A DNA stretch of 35,956 bases from Verrucomicrobiota bacterium (GCA_947454705.1 CANGKZ010000049.1:1-35956), one strand, 5' to 3'. Positions 1 to 10,189 are shown, counted from the stretch's first letter. Program-made: numbers and translations. Notes: generated by a model not told the origin, from the sequence alone.

Positions 1-586
1 GCAAAAACGGAGAACCCCCAAAGGCCTCAACACCGTCGGGGGATAGTGTTTGCTACCGTTGCGAAGGGACCGGTCGGTTTATACTCCAGCCCGGCCCCGA
101 AAGCGGTGTCGACGCTCCGCTCTGCCACCGCACTCCAAAATCACGCCGCCCGTTGGACTTCTCCCGTATGGAGTACCGCATTCACGCGGCTCTCGGGGGA
201 ACCGTGACCTAATGCAGCAGCGAAACCGCGAACGGGGCGAAACAAAGGCCCCCGTCCTTTTGGAGTGCGGCGGGAAGCGCAGCGCCACGCCGCTTTGGTC
301 AACCTCGACCGAGGCGCGGAGCGAATGAATCCCAGCCGCGCAAAAACGGAGAACCCCCAAAGGCCTCAACACCGTCGGGGGATAGTGTTTGCTACCGTTG
401 CGAAGGGACCGGTCGGTTTATACTCCAGCCCGGCCCCGAAAGCGGTGTCGACGCTCCGCTCTGCCACCGCACTCCAAAATCCCGCCGCCCGTGTCCCGCC
501 GCCCGTTGGACTTTGGACTTTGGACCGCCGTCCTCTTCAACCCTTCAGCCTTTCAACCCTTCAACCGGCGCGCCAGCGCGCGCCTG
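1..586. repeat. Repeat-filled spacer with a ~150-bp direct repeat
   Basis: No credible gene. Bases 1-153 recur at 340-492 (offset 339) with a single mismatch at 143/482. Each copy contains a hairpin unit (GCGGTG at 103-108 pairs with CACCGC at 126-131; second copy 442-447 with 465-470). Between them, at 258-300, lies an inverted member of the same hairpin family (GCGGCG 267-272 with CGCCGC 288-293). At 168-190 there is a second kind of small hairpin around ACCGCATTCACGCGG, seen inverted at 13753-13766. 535-570 holds TTCAACCCTTCA-type simple repeats directly behind the carB stop codon. ORFs crossing this stretch are short and cover repeats. Confidence 0.85.
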
Positions 587-2098
<1,512 letters not shown>

Positions 2099-2381
2099 CG
2101 GATAAAAGTCGCGTTCGGGGCCGGATGAAACACGGGTGCCCCGGGAAAAGCAAAAGCCGAAAGTGAGAAGACGCGAGAATCCTCTCCCGTCCGCACCGCC
2201 GGCCCGGCATCGACGCAACCAATGTCGGACCGATTCTTTTCGATTCCCGCATCCCGACCGGAACCCGGCATAACCGACGCCATCGATTCCAGTTCCTCGG
2301 GATTCCCGCGGATTTGGGCCGGAAATGAACCAATTGCCCCGGCGCAACCGGTTCAACAAAAACAGCTAACGCAGTCAATTT
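2099..2381. promoter_or_regulatory. Divergent intergenic region carB / DUF2339
   Basis: These 283 bases separate the divergent starts of carB (2098, minus) and the DUF2339 gene (2382, plus), so both promoters should lie here. I saw no convincing -35/-10 pair, riboswitch or palindromic operator. Confidence 0.5.
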
Positions 2382-5300
2382 ATGGATTCCTTCGGATTTT
2401 TCAGCTTCGCCCTCCTGTGGCTCGGCCTCCCGGCCGCCCTGTTGCTGTTTTTTAACCGACTGCGACGGGTCGATCTCATGGAAAGCCGCGTTCGCGACCT
2501 CGAAGGCGGCCAACGCGAGACCAGCCTTCGCCTCGCCGTCCTCGAACGCGCCACCTCCTCCGCGCCGCGATCGGCCCAATCCACCCCCTCGGCCCGGGAG
2601 GAGGCATCAAAAACGGTACAACCTGCGGCGGCCCCGCCGGAACCGGAGCCGAATCCGGAGCCACAGCTGGAACGAGTCTCCGAAATGTCCGTGCCGCCCG
2701 AGCTCGGTTCGATCCCATCCCTCGAGGCATTCTCCTCCGCGCCCGCCCCTACTGCCGCGCCTGCCCCTGAACCCGAGCCCACGCCCGCCTTTGAGTCTGC
2801 GTCGGCCTTCGCATCCGCGCAGCAACCGGCGCCTGAGCGGCTCACCAAGCCCTGGGATCCCCAGCCGGCATCGATCGGAGCCCCCGCGGCCTTCGACTGG
2901 GAACGCTTCGTGGGAGTGAAGCTGTTCGCCTGGCTGGGCGGACTCGCGTTGTTCTTCGCCGCCGCCTTCGGACTGAACTACTCCATCGAGCACAACCTCT
3001 TCCCGCCCGCGCTCCGTGCCCTCGGGGGATTCGTTCTGGGATCCGGATTGGTCACCGCCGCCTGGCTGTGGCGACGGGAAGGGGACCGCATCGTGTCGCA
3101 ATCCCTCGGCGCCGCCGGGGTGCTGATCCTGTACTCGACCGTCTTCGCCTGCCGCGTGCTGTTCCACTTCGAAGCCTTCAGCCTCGGCCTCACCTTCCTG
3201 CTCATGTCGGCCGTCACCGCAGTGGCCTTCACCTTTGCCGTGCGCCGCTCCGCGCAGGTCATCGCCGTGCTCGGGATGCTCGGCGGATTCCTCACGCCGG
3301 TGATGCTCTCCAGCGGCGTCGATTCGCCGGGCGGCCTGTTTGGCTACATCGCGATTCTCAATGTCGGCCTGCTCGCCGTGGTGCGGACGCGTCGATGGAA
3401 CCACCTGCTGTCCCTCGCCGCCGTCGGCACCGCGGCCATGCAGATCGGCTGGTTCGCCCAATACTTCGAACCCGCCAAAATGGGCATCGCCCAGGCCGTG
3501 TTCCTCGGCTTCCCGGTGCTGTTCTTCGCCGGATGGACCCTGGCCCGACGCGAAGGCTGGCTGGTGAAGGATTCCGTCACCGCCCCCGCGCTGCTCGCGC
3601 TGGTCTCCATTTTGATCAGCTTCAATCTCGTGCTCAGCCGCGGCACGGCCGACCTGCCGGGACACGGCTTTGCGGTCGCATTCGGGGCCGATTTCCTCCT
3701 GCTGCTCCTCGCGATGAGCGCGCCCCTGCTGGCCAGCCTCGAAGTCGTGGGCGCCGTGCTGGTGTTCCTGCTCATCGGGTTCTGGAATCTCGATGGATTG
3801 CGACAGGATCAAATGCCGCTCGCGCTCGCGCTGCCCATCCTGTTCTCGGCGCTTCACTCCGTCGGACCGCTCGCCCTGCGTCGCCTCAGCTCCGGAGCCT
3901 CCTTCAGTGCCCGGATGCCCATGCACCGCCAGCTCATTCCCGCGGTGGGATTGTTGATGCTGCTCATCCCGATCCTTCGCGAACTCTCCGTGTCGTACCT
4001 GCTTTGGGGCTGCGTGCTGGTGGTGAACTGCTTCGCCATGGCCCTCGCCTGGGTCGCGGGCGCGGTGTTTGGGCTGCTCGCGGTGTTTGTGTTCTCCACG
4101 CTGCTCATCGGCACCTGGCTGGTGTCCACCCCCATGCAGGCCCTCGAATGGACCGAAAGCCTCGTGGTGGTGGGCGGGGCCGCGGTGGTGTTCCTCGCCT
4201 TCTCCGCGGTGTGGCTCCCCGGGCTCCGCACGATTGGAGGAATCGGCGCGGCGGCCGATGCCATGGAGGACCGGGTTCGACGCTGGATGCCCAGCCTCTC
4301 GGCCCTCATGCCCTTTGCCCTCCTGATTCTCCTCGTGCTGCGCTTCTCGCCGGAGAATCCCACGCCGGTGTTCGCCATCGCAGCCGCGCTGGTGGCGGTG
4401 ATGATGGCCCTGGTGCGCCTCCTGTACCGCACCACCCCGCCGCGACTCCTGCTCGCGGGGCTCATCGGCACCACGCTGCTCGAAGCCGCATGGATCGTGT
4501 CCGGAGTCGGCCGCGGCCCCGGATGGACCGTGCCCGTGGCGTGGTTCGCGGGATTCCATCTCGCCTTCCTCGTGTACCCATTTTGGTTCAGCAGCACGGT
4601 GGGGCAGAAGCGACTGCCCTGGGTCGTGGGCGCGATGTCGGGTCCGCTCGCATTCCTGTGGGTGTACGCGCGCATCCGCGCGGGCAACACCTACGAATAC
4701 CCGGGCTGGATTCCCGCGCTGTTTGCCATCCCGAGCGGACTCGCGCTCATCCGCGTCTGGCTGCGTCCGTCGGACAATGAGGACCTGCGCCTCACCCAGC
4801 GCGCCTGGATGGGCGGCGTCACGCTGCTGTTCCTGACCCTGATCTTCCCGGTCCAGTTCCATCGTCAATGGCTCACGCTGGGCTGGGCCTTGGAAGGCGC
4901 GGCGCTCTGCGCGCTGGTGCGCAAGGTGCCGCACGCGGGATTGCGTCGGGTGGGCCTCTCGCTGCTCGTCACCGCGTTTGTGCGCCTGATGCTCCATCCG
5001 GCGGTCTGGGACCTTGTTCCCCGCGCGGAAACGCGGATCTTCAATCCCTCGCTGTACACCTTTGGAACGGTGATCCTGGCGCTGTTCGGTGCCTCGCGCT
5101 GGCTGCCCAAGCAGGAAGGCCCGCAGCAGGGAAGGTTTTCCGACCGATCGGTCCTGGCGGGGCTGGGAACCGTGCTGCTGTTCGTGCTGGTGAACATCGA
5201 GATCGCCGACTGGTTCAGCCCGGGCGTCACCTCCACGTTCGAATTCTCGGCGAACCTTGGGCGCGACCTGGCCCACACCATCTGCTGGGGCCTGTTCGCC

Positions 5301-5522
5301 TTCGGCCTGATCGTGCTGGGGATCCTGCGCGGCGTGGGTGGCGCGCGCTACGCGGGCTTGGGCCTGCTGGTGGTGACCCTGGGGAAACTCTTCCTCCACG
5401 ACCTCGCCCAACTCGGCTCCCTGTACCGCATCGCCGCCTTCGCGGGGGTGGCGGTAATCGCCATGGTCGCCTCCTTCCTCTACCAGCGCTTCCTCGGCGC
5501 GGAGCGCCCGTTGAAGGGGTGA
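2382..5522 (+). CDS. DUF2339 family polytopic membrane protein
   Basis: A 1,046-aa integral membrane protein. Residues 1-25 form a hydrophobic anchor (FGFFSFALLWLGLPAALLLFF). A short helical segment with coiled-coil character follows (about 28-60), then a Pro/Glu/Ala-rich low-complexity linker (about 65-155), then WERFVGVKLFAWLGGLALFFAAAF, the typical entry to the DUF2339 membrane domain. From there to the C-terminus the protein is almost continuous hydrophobic helices, ending GVAVIAMVASFLYQRF. Length and layout fit DUF2339 proteins, which are common in Gram-negative bacteria; their function is unknown and I assign none. The start at 2382 is the first ATG before the anchor; the ribosome-binding site is weak. 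A full-length antisense ORF is a high-GC shadow. The gene is followed at once by TTGAAGGG-type simple repeats. Confidence 0.9.
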   Translation: MDSFGFFSFALLWLGLPAALLLFFNRLRRVDLMESRVRDLEGGQRETSLRLAVLERATSSAPRSAQSTPSAREEASKTVQPAAAPPEPEPNPEPQLERVSEMSVPPELGSIPSLEAFSSAPAPTAAPAPEPEPTPAFESASAFASAQQPAPERLTKPWDPQPASIGAPAAFDWERFVGVKLFAWLGGLALFFAAAFGLNYSIEHNLFPPALRALGGFVLGSGLVTAAWLWRREGDRIVSQSLGAAGVLILYSTVFACRVLFHFEAFSLGLTFLLMSAVTAVAFTFAVRRSAQVIAVLGMLGGFLTPVMLSSGVDSPGGLFGYIAILNVGLLAVVRTRRWNHLLSLAAVGTAAMQIGWFAQYFEPAKMGIAQAVFLGFPVLFFAGWTLARREGWLVKDSVTAPALLALVSILISFNLVLSRGTADLPGHGFAVAFGADFLLLLLAMSAPLLASLEVVGAVLVFLLIGFWNLDGLRQDQMPLALALPILFSALHSVGPLALRRLSSGASFSARMPMHRQLIPAVGLLMLLIPILRELSVSYLLWGCVLVVNCFAMALAWVAGAVFGLLAVFVFSTLLIGTWLVSTPMQALEWTESLVVVGGAAVVFLAFSAVWLPGLRTIGGIGAAADAMEDRVRRWMPSLSALMPFALLILLVLRFSPENPTPVFAIAAALVAVMMALVRLLYRTTPPRLLLAGLIGTTLLEAAWIVSGVGRGPGWTVPVAWFAGFHLAFLVYPFWFSSTVGQKRLPWVVGAMSGPLAFLWVYARIRAGNTYEYPGWIPALFAIPSGLALIRVWLRPSDNEDLRLTQRAWMGGVTLLFLTLIFPVQFHRQWLTLGWALEGAALCALVRKVPHAGLRRVGLSLLVTAFVRLMLHPAVWDLVPRAETRIFNPSLYTFGTVILALFGASRWLPKQEGPQQGRFSDRSVLAGLGTVLLFVLVNIEIADWFSPGVTSTFEFSANLGRDLAHTICWGLFAFGLIVLGILRGVGGARYAGLGLLVVTLGKLFLHDLAQLGSLYRIAAFAGVAVIAMVASFLYQRFLGAERPLKG

Positions 5523-6207
5523 ACCCAAAAACGGCAGTTGAAGAGTTAAAATAGTTGAAGGGTTGAAGGGGAAAGCGGCCCCGCGGCGTGTCAACGCCGC
5601 GGTTTCGTCGATCGATAGGGCGACGCTGCCGCGAGCCGATCCTCCATACCGACCATCCCTCGAACCCAGGTAGGGCCAGAGCTGCCGCTCTGCCCCATCT
5701 ACAAAACGACCAGCCCCCGCGCCGTCGTTGCCCCCATTCATCCCCAACTGCCAACTCCCATCTCCTCCGCGTTCCGATCATCCAGCATCCCGCAACCGCC
5801 ATCGGCTCCCCCTATCTGCCAACTCCCATCTCCGATCCCCTCCGCGTCCCCTTCATCCAGCATCCAGCATCTCTCCGGAATCTCCGCCCCAGACCTCCCC
5901 ATCCAGCATCCAGCAACCGCCATCGGCTCCCCCTATCTGCCATCTCCGCCGCCGTCCCCCAAACTCCCAGCTGCCAACTCCCATCTCCTCCGCGTCCCGA
6001 TCATCCAGCATCCAGCATCTCTCGGGAATCTCCGCCGTTCCGGCGGCATTCCCGCCCTACCGCGATTTGAAGCTTGCGACGGGAGCGTCGGCCCCCTAAA
6101 CAACCGCCTCGCTTGACTCGACTTCCCGCAGCGAGGAAGGGGAAACAGCAACGAGAAGCGAACTGAACTGAAGATCAGTGCAGTGCAGAGTAGAGCAGAA
6201 CAGTGAC
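5523..6207. repeat. Intergenic repeat island (simple repeats, hairpins, minisatellite)
   Basis: No gene seen. 5533-5572 holds TTGAAGGG-type repeats. 5581-5602 is a perfect 9-bp-arm hairpin (CCGCGGCGT, loop GTCA, ACGCCGCGG). 5674-5696 is another hairpin (GGGCCAGAGC with GCTCTGCCC). 5727-6033 is a minisatellite on the minus sense built from a few words such as CATCCAGCATCCAGCA, CCAACTCCCATCTCC and GCTCCCCCTATCTGCC. The longer phrase at 5778-5832 recurs at 5902-5948, and that at 5749-5790 recurs at 5976-6017. The same phrases occur inverted near 13456-13560. 6034-6207 is unremarkable upstream DNA of the tRNA gene. Confidence 0.8.
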
Positions 6208-6282
6208 GCCGGTGTAGCTCAGTGGCAGAGCAACGGTTTCGTAAACCGTAGGTCGTCGGTTCAATCCCGACCACCGGCTCCA
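6208..6282 (+). tRNA. tRNA-Thr (anticodon CGU)
   Basis: All cloverleaf parts can be read: acceptor GCCGGTG pairing with CACCGGC, D arm GCTC/GAGC, anticodon stem ACGGT/ACCGT enclosing the seven-base loop TTCGTAA (anticodon CGT, decoding ACG threonine), a five-base variable loop, and T arm GTCGG-TTCAATC-CCGAC. The discriminator is T and CCA is encoded at 6280-6282. The body is 72 nt plus CCA. It stands alone, with no neighbouring tRNA. Confidence 0.95.
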
Positions 6283-7039
6283 GTTCGGAGCGGAAAGAGG
6301 AGGGAATCTCAATCACTCGGTCGATCCATGGCCTAAATCCTCATACTTCAGCCAGGACGCATCGCCCTCCCGACTCTTCCCTCGTCGTGGGACCGGATTC
6401 CCTTCTGGCCATACATCCGAAATGTCAAAAATATAGATCTACCCCCAGATGCCTCTATGGGAGGGTATCTGGGGTCACCCATTAGTGCGCGGGGTCAACA
6501 GGCAAAAAGTTAGCGGCTCCGATTTTTTCCGTCGGCTTCTTCTCGCCGCGAATTCGATCTCGGCGGCTGGATCAAACCAGGTATTTCCCGGGTTTGATTT
6601 CGAACCACTTCCCTTTTCAGGGGTGATTCGGTCAGTCACCCATCAGGTTCTAGCGAAACGCAGACGCTGCTTCCAGCGCCCACCCCTTCGCCCAATCCGC
6701 CTCGGCGGATCCAGAAAACAATCTGTGCCGGCCCGTGTTCATTCAGTTCTGAAGATCTGTGGATTCATCGGCGATAGGCGCCGGTGCCCAACCTCGGATG
6801 GACTCACAGGACGGTCGAATCACCCCACGAAATCTGGGGACAGCTGGGTCAGGTCTATACATTTGACATTTGAGCGGAGGATTCCGGAATTCCTCCGCTT
6901 TTTCCCATGGCAGACAATGCGCTGGGGTTTCGAAGCCAAGGCGACTTTTTCCGGTGGCAGATCGCCCGCCAAGGTTTCACGAGGGAGCCGACGTATTCGG
7001 GGAGGTGAACCCAATCGCCGGGGCAGGTTGTCACGAATG
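6283..7039. other. Gene-free decayed region with REP/BIME-like remnants
   Basis: No convincing gene; a 256-codon frame at 6449-7219 has no recognisable motif and overlaps repeats. Visible structures: an inverted repeat CCCCAGAT (6443-6450) / ATCTGGGG (6467-6474), a hairpin ATCAAACC (6571-6578) / GGTTTGAT (6591-6598), and two oppositely oriented copies of a short end sequence. One is GGTCTATACATTTGACATTT at 6852-6871. Its diverged reverse complement lies at about 6417-6446. The region between looks like relic DNA. Confidence 0.6.
6850..6994 (+). repeat. REP-like dispersed element, copy A
   Basis: About 145 bp that align with 7653-7797. It begins with ATTTGACATTTGAG, followed by a hairpin (GCGGAGGA 6874-6881 with TCCTCCGC 6891-6898), then TTTTT and a conserved tract starting near TGGCAGACAATGCG and ending GAGGGAGCCGACG. 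This copy lies just past the 3' end of the PEP-CTERM gene, copy B just past its 5' end, in the same orientation. A short end sequence plus hairpin is typical of REP units mobilised by REP-associated tyrosine transposases; no transposase is visible here. Confidence 0.6.
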
Positions 7040-7576
7040 TCATTGGTACCGATCCGACTCTCGACGCCCCCTCATCGCAAAGAGAAGTCCAAGAAGCATG
7101 CTGCCCCAAAACAACGGCCGCTCACCAGGCTCGGGGACATTGGTCGGAATAACGACCGTCCCCGAGAAGTATGCTACGGAATGCACATCGCGGGAGATGT
7201 CCCACAAATAGTTCGTTGAGATTTCACTATGCACCTGGAATTGCGTAGACACGTCCGAAAGCTGCAATCCGTTTCGCGAATCCCATGCCACGAAACTTAC
7301 GTACCCTGTAGATCCTTCGGCTAAAAACGGGATTGGGACTAAATGACCGGGAATCTTACCGTTGCTGAATTCGTATTTGACATTCAGGTCAATCATTTGA
7401 TCCGGGCTGGCGCCCGCGAACAATTCACAATAAATCCCTGACGCCGCCAATGGACCATTTTCACTACCAACCCGCACCCCAGGCGGCCCAACGATAAATA
7501 GAACCGCTCCTTCACCATGCGCGTTGGACAGCAAACTCGATGCGATACAAACGTGCAGGAACCCCTGCCTAGTCAT
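7040..7576 (-). CDS. Small PEP-CTERM exported protein, unknown function
   Basis: A predicted 178-aa protein from the ATG at 7576. It has a short secretion-like N-terminus (MTRQGFLHVCIASSLLSNA) and ends with a recognisable PEP-CTERM tag: VPEPGERP, a hydrophobic stretch (LFWGSMLLGLLFAM) and a basic tail RGRRESDRYQ. In the known system such tags are cleaved by an exosortase at the cell envelope. The middle resembles no family I can name. The frame stays open upstream: another ATG at 7630 is possible, but the stretch before 7576 lacks a signal-peptide profile. The gene is bracketed by two same-direction copies of a REP-like element. GC is lower than in carB or DUF2339. Confidence 0.65.
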   Translation of the reverse strand: MTRQGFLHVCIASSLLSNAHGEGAVLFIVGPPGVRVGSENGPLAASGIYCELFAGASPDQMIDLNVKYEFSNGKIPGHLVPIPFLAEGSTGYVSFVAWDSRNGLQLSDVSTQFQVHSEISTNYLWDISRDVHSVAYFSGTVVIPTNVPEPGERPLFWGSMLLGLLFAMRGRRESDRYQ

Positions 7577-7944
7577 TCCAGATAGAACGCGGGGTGTGAG
7601 TGCCGATCGACTTGTTCGAAGAATTACCATGCGAAGGGGCGTCTGGGGGGGCAGATCCATCCATTTGATATTTGAGAGAAGAGCTCCGGGATAGCTGCTC
7701 CTTTTCGCTCGTGGCAGACTATGCGTTTTGGTTTCGAAAACAAGGCAACGTCTTCCGCTGGCAAATCGCCGGCTTCGCCTGCGCGAGGGGGCCGACGGTC
7801 TTGATTCAGCCGGTGCGCTCGAGGAGGTGGACCAAACTTGGGGCCTTGGCGGATTCGGGTGGAAGGTGCATAAAGTGCGCGATGGCTTTGCGCGACGTGG
7901 TTCCGGACCGGCTGGAGTCGTGGAAAAGGCCGTCCTTCGCCCCA
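7577..7944. promoter_or_regulatory. Divergent intergenic region containing a REP-like element
   Basis: 368 bases between the PEP-CTERM gene (minus) and the exported-protein gene (plus). Most of it is REP-like copy B (7653-7797). 7833-7859 carries a 27-base segment beginning CAAACTTGGGGCCT that matches 9563-9589, upstream of the MauE-like gene, at 24 of 27 positions. No clear promoter hexamers were recognised. Confidence 0.5.
7653..7797 (+). repeat. REP-like dispersed element, copy B
   Basis: Diverged partner of 6850-6994: CCATTTGATATTTGAG (7660-7675), a weaker hairpin (AAGAGC pairing with GCTCCTT), then GTGGCAGACTATGCG and a tract ending GAGGGGGCCGACG. The hairpin sequence differs from copy A while a paired structure persists. 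In one forward frame both copies read similarly (ADNALGFRSQGDFFRWQIA against ADYAFWFRKQGNVFRWQIA), so the tract may derive from a short coding remnant. Confidence 0.55.
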
Positions 7945-8904
7945 ATGAGAACGCTACGAACTTCACTCGGTCGCCGTGGGTGGATCGCATTCACGCGGAT
8001 GGTGTGCTGCCTGGGGGCTTTGGCGGTTTGTCTCGTGAGCAGAGCCGCTGCGCCGGAGCCAACGGATCCGCTGGAATGGGTGAGGTGGTTCGTGATGGAG
8101 CGGCCCGAGGTGCAGCGCGTGGAGTTTGAGAATACGCTGCTGTTGGACCCGAAACAGGTTCCTGCCCGATTCCGGCGGCTTCTTCCCCAGACGGTTGATC
8201 GAACCGCGACCACGTTTTCCGGGCGGCGTTCAGGTGGGGACTTCATCGTGGGACCGGGAAGCTTCCTCCGGACTCAGCAGGGCACCAATCTCTCGCCGAA
8301 GCCGGACATGCTGTTCGGACGTTTTGGCGGAACTCCGTGGCAGTTGAGCCGTGAGATGCTCTACCTCTGCGTGACCGACGACGAGAACGCCAGATCCACC
8401 CTCGTTCCCGGCGAGAACCTCTCGCAGGCCCTCAACCTCGGAATTCCCAAGGCAGCCGGTCCACTGGCCTGGACCAACTCGACGCTGACTTTTTCTTCGG
8501 ATAGCCGGAACTACGTCTGCACCTGGTCCTCCCGTGGAAACACCGTTTACGGGGAACTAAACTCCAAGGACATGGACTTCGGCCATGCGGTGGAGATTGA
8601 GTTTGAGAAGCGGTTGAATCGGCTTCGCCCGGTGGAAGCCCGGGTGTCGGTCACCTTTCCCGAAGCCCTTGCGGATTCGAGTTCCAAAACCAATTCGGTC
8701 TCCCGGACCCCGTTGCTTCGCATTCGCTACCTGGACCTCCAACTCGCGGACACGAAGCTTGCGAGCGCGTTTCTGGATCCCAAACAACTTTGGGAGGCAA
8801 GGGGAGCGTACGTTATCATCTCTTCGAACCGCCTCAACTACCATCCCGATGTAAACGGAACGCTCCTCCAGCTGGGCCAAATCAAGAGAGACCGTCCGAG
8901 GTAG
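7945..8904 (+). CDS. Exported protein of unknown function
   Basis: A 319-aa product from the ATG at 7945. An N-terminal hydrophobic stretch (about residues 19-36, MVCCLGALAVCLVSRAAA) looks like a signal peptide ending near RAAA-P. The mature part begins EPTDPLEWVRWFVMERPEVQ and contains a long mixed alpha/beta stretch without a motif I know. The frame is open 91 codons further upstream, but that part covers a REP-like element and is unlikely to be translated. A start at 7999 (MVCCLGAL) is equally possible. The gene is followed by a minisatellite island. Function not assigned. Confidence 0.65.
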   Translation: MRTLRTSLGRRGWIAFTRMVCCLGALAVCLVSRAAAPEPTDPLEWVRWFVMERPEVQRVEFENTLLLDPKQVPARFRRLLPQTVDRTATTFSGRRSGGDFIVGPGSFLRTQQGTNLSPKPDMLFGRFGGTPWQLSREMLYLCVTDDENARSTLVPGENLSQALNLGIPKAAGPLAWTNSTLTFSSDSRNYVCTWSSRGNTVYGELNSKDMDFGHAVEIEFEKRLNRLRPVEARVSVTFPEALADSSSKTNSVSRTPLLRIRYLDLQLADTKLASAFLDPKQLWEARGAYVIISSNRLNYHPDVNGTLLQLGQIKRDRPR

Positions 8905-9640
8905 AAAACGGCGATCCGGAGGGGAAAGCCATTTGAACCGCTGATGGGGCGGGGAGTGGGGAGGAGATGGCAGATGGGAGATGGGAGATGGGGGGGATTT
9001 CGAAGATCGGAGATCGGAGATCGGAGATGGGAGATCGGGCTGAGGGGGCAGCGGGGAGATGGCGGTTGCTGGATGGGGATCTTCGGAGATCGAAGATCGG
9101 AGATGGGAGATCGTTCGGAAGGGGGCAGCGGGGAGGTGGCAGTTGCTGGGTGCTGGATGGGGATCTTCGGAGATCGAAGATCGCAGATGGGAGATCGATC
9201 CGCGGGAGGGCAATGCCCAATGTGGGCGCGGGTGACTTTTTACGTTCGGGTGATCCGCCTTCTTCCGGCGGCGGCTACGGGGAGGCAGATGCGGAGGCGA
9301 TGGCAGATGGGGGGCGATGGCAGATGGGGGGCGATGGCAGATGGGGGGCGATGGCAGATGGGGGGCGATGGCAGATGGGGGGCGATGGCAGATGGGGGGC
9401 GGGGATAGGACTCTGCCGTCCCAGCGGGACTCGATGGAATTGGCGTCCGTTAAACCCAGGCCTGAAGGCCTGGGCTAGTCTCGTTTGGAAAGGCGCTGAA
9501 AGGCCCGAAATACGCGGATTCTGTGAGCGGAGGTGTCTCCGGATCGCTCCCGAAAAACGCATCAAACTTGGGGCCTAGGCGAAATCGGGCCGATGCGGTA
9601 AACAATTGGGGAAGTACTCCATTCGCAACCGCTGCTAACG
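8905..9640. repeat. Minisatellite and hairpin island
   Basis: No gene seen. 8965-9030 is built from GGAGATGG/GGAGATCG words. Two imperfect copies of about 75 bp follow (around 9047-9112 and 9121-9190), each containing TTGCTGG.., GGGGATCTTCGGAGATCG and GAAGATCG. 9298-9399 is six exact tandem copies of a 17-bp unit, CGATGGCAGATGGGGGG. 9418-9430 is a hairpin GTCCC-AGC-GGGAC. 9455-9474 is a perfect hairpin, CCCAGGCCT-GA-AGGCCTGGG. 9563-9589 repeats the segment at 7833-7859. ORFs here merely read through the repeats. Confidence 0.85.
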
Positions 9641-10189
9641 ATGTCCCTTCTCGAAGCGAAACCGCTACCGAAGATTTCTGATCGGCTGGACCCGATTCAA
9701 AAGGGCGCGACTGCAGTTACCGCACTCGATGGGGGATGGGCGCTTCAGCTGTTCCTCCGGATCTCTGTGTGCCTTCTGCTTGCCACTGCGGCGGGCAAAT
9801 TCGGATCTGCGACGGGAAACTCCCGGATTCTCGATGAGAAGGATCCAATTCTTTGGTTTCTGTCCAATAGGAACCTCCTCCTCGTGACCGGAATCGCTGA
9901 ACTGTTGGTTGTATTCTCACTCTTATCGCTTCAGTCGATCTCGGCCCGGCTCTCGGTTCTATTGATGCTCTGCCTGGCATTCATCGGCTATCGGCTTTCG
10001 CTCTACTTGGGAGGATTCCCGGGCTCGTGCAAATGCCTCGGAATGATCACCGCGGCCATCGGGCTGAGTGACGAGACTTCAAACCGAATCTCACTTGGTA
10101 TTCTCGCATTTCTGTCACTGGGAACCGGATTCGGAATGATCGCGCTCAGAAAAAATGCAAGCAGCCACCCCAAAGCGGGTGATCTCTAA
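9641..10189 (+). CDS. MauE/DoxX-like redox-associated membrane protein
   Basis: A 182-aa protein with four predicted membrane helices (about 33-51, 78-98, 101-122, 149-168). A Cys-x-Cys pair (GSCKCLG, Cys130 and Cys132) lies just after helix 3. Size, helix count and cysteine pair fit the MauE/DoxX-like family. In methylamine dehydrogenase systems MauE helps form disulfides in an exported subunit. That role is known for MauE; for this protein it is inference. It heads a group with two cysteine-rich exported proteins (44-base gap to the next gene), which supports a thiol/disulfide role. No mau structural genes are present. GC is visibly lower than in flanking blocks. Confidence 0.6.
   Translation: MSLLEAKPLPKISDRLDPIQKGATAVTALDGGWALQLFLRISVCLLLATAAGKFGSATGNSRILDEKDPILWFLSNRNLLLVTGIAELLVVFSLLSLQSISARLSVLLMLCLAFIGYRLSLYLGGFPGSCKCLGMITAAIGLSDETSNRISLGILAFLSLGTGFGMIALRKNASSHPKAGDL

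Noticed and set aside
2607-5747. 1,046-codon open frame antisense to the DUF2339 gene
   Set aside because: The plus-strand frame has coherent membrane helices and a family match; the antisense product is a Gly/His/Arg/Glu-rich low-information sequence typical of GC-rich shadows.
6449-7219. 256-codon frame in the decayed region
   Set aside because: It crosses a hairpin and a REP-like element and overlaps the PEP-CTERM gene in antisense; no motif, signal peptide or coherent composition.
7672-7944. Extended N-terminus of the exported protein starting at 7672
   Set aside because: These 91 codons coincide with the REP-like element and precede a good signal peptide, so translation probably starts at 7945 or 7999.
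9641-10189. Methylamine utilisation (mau) operon
   Set aside because: Only a MauE/DoxX-like membrane protein is present; no methylamine dehydrogenase subunits or MauD/MauG genes are nearby.
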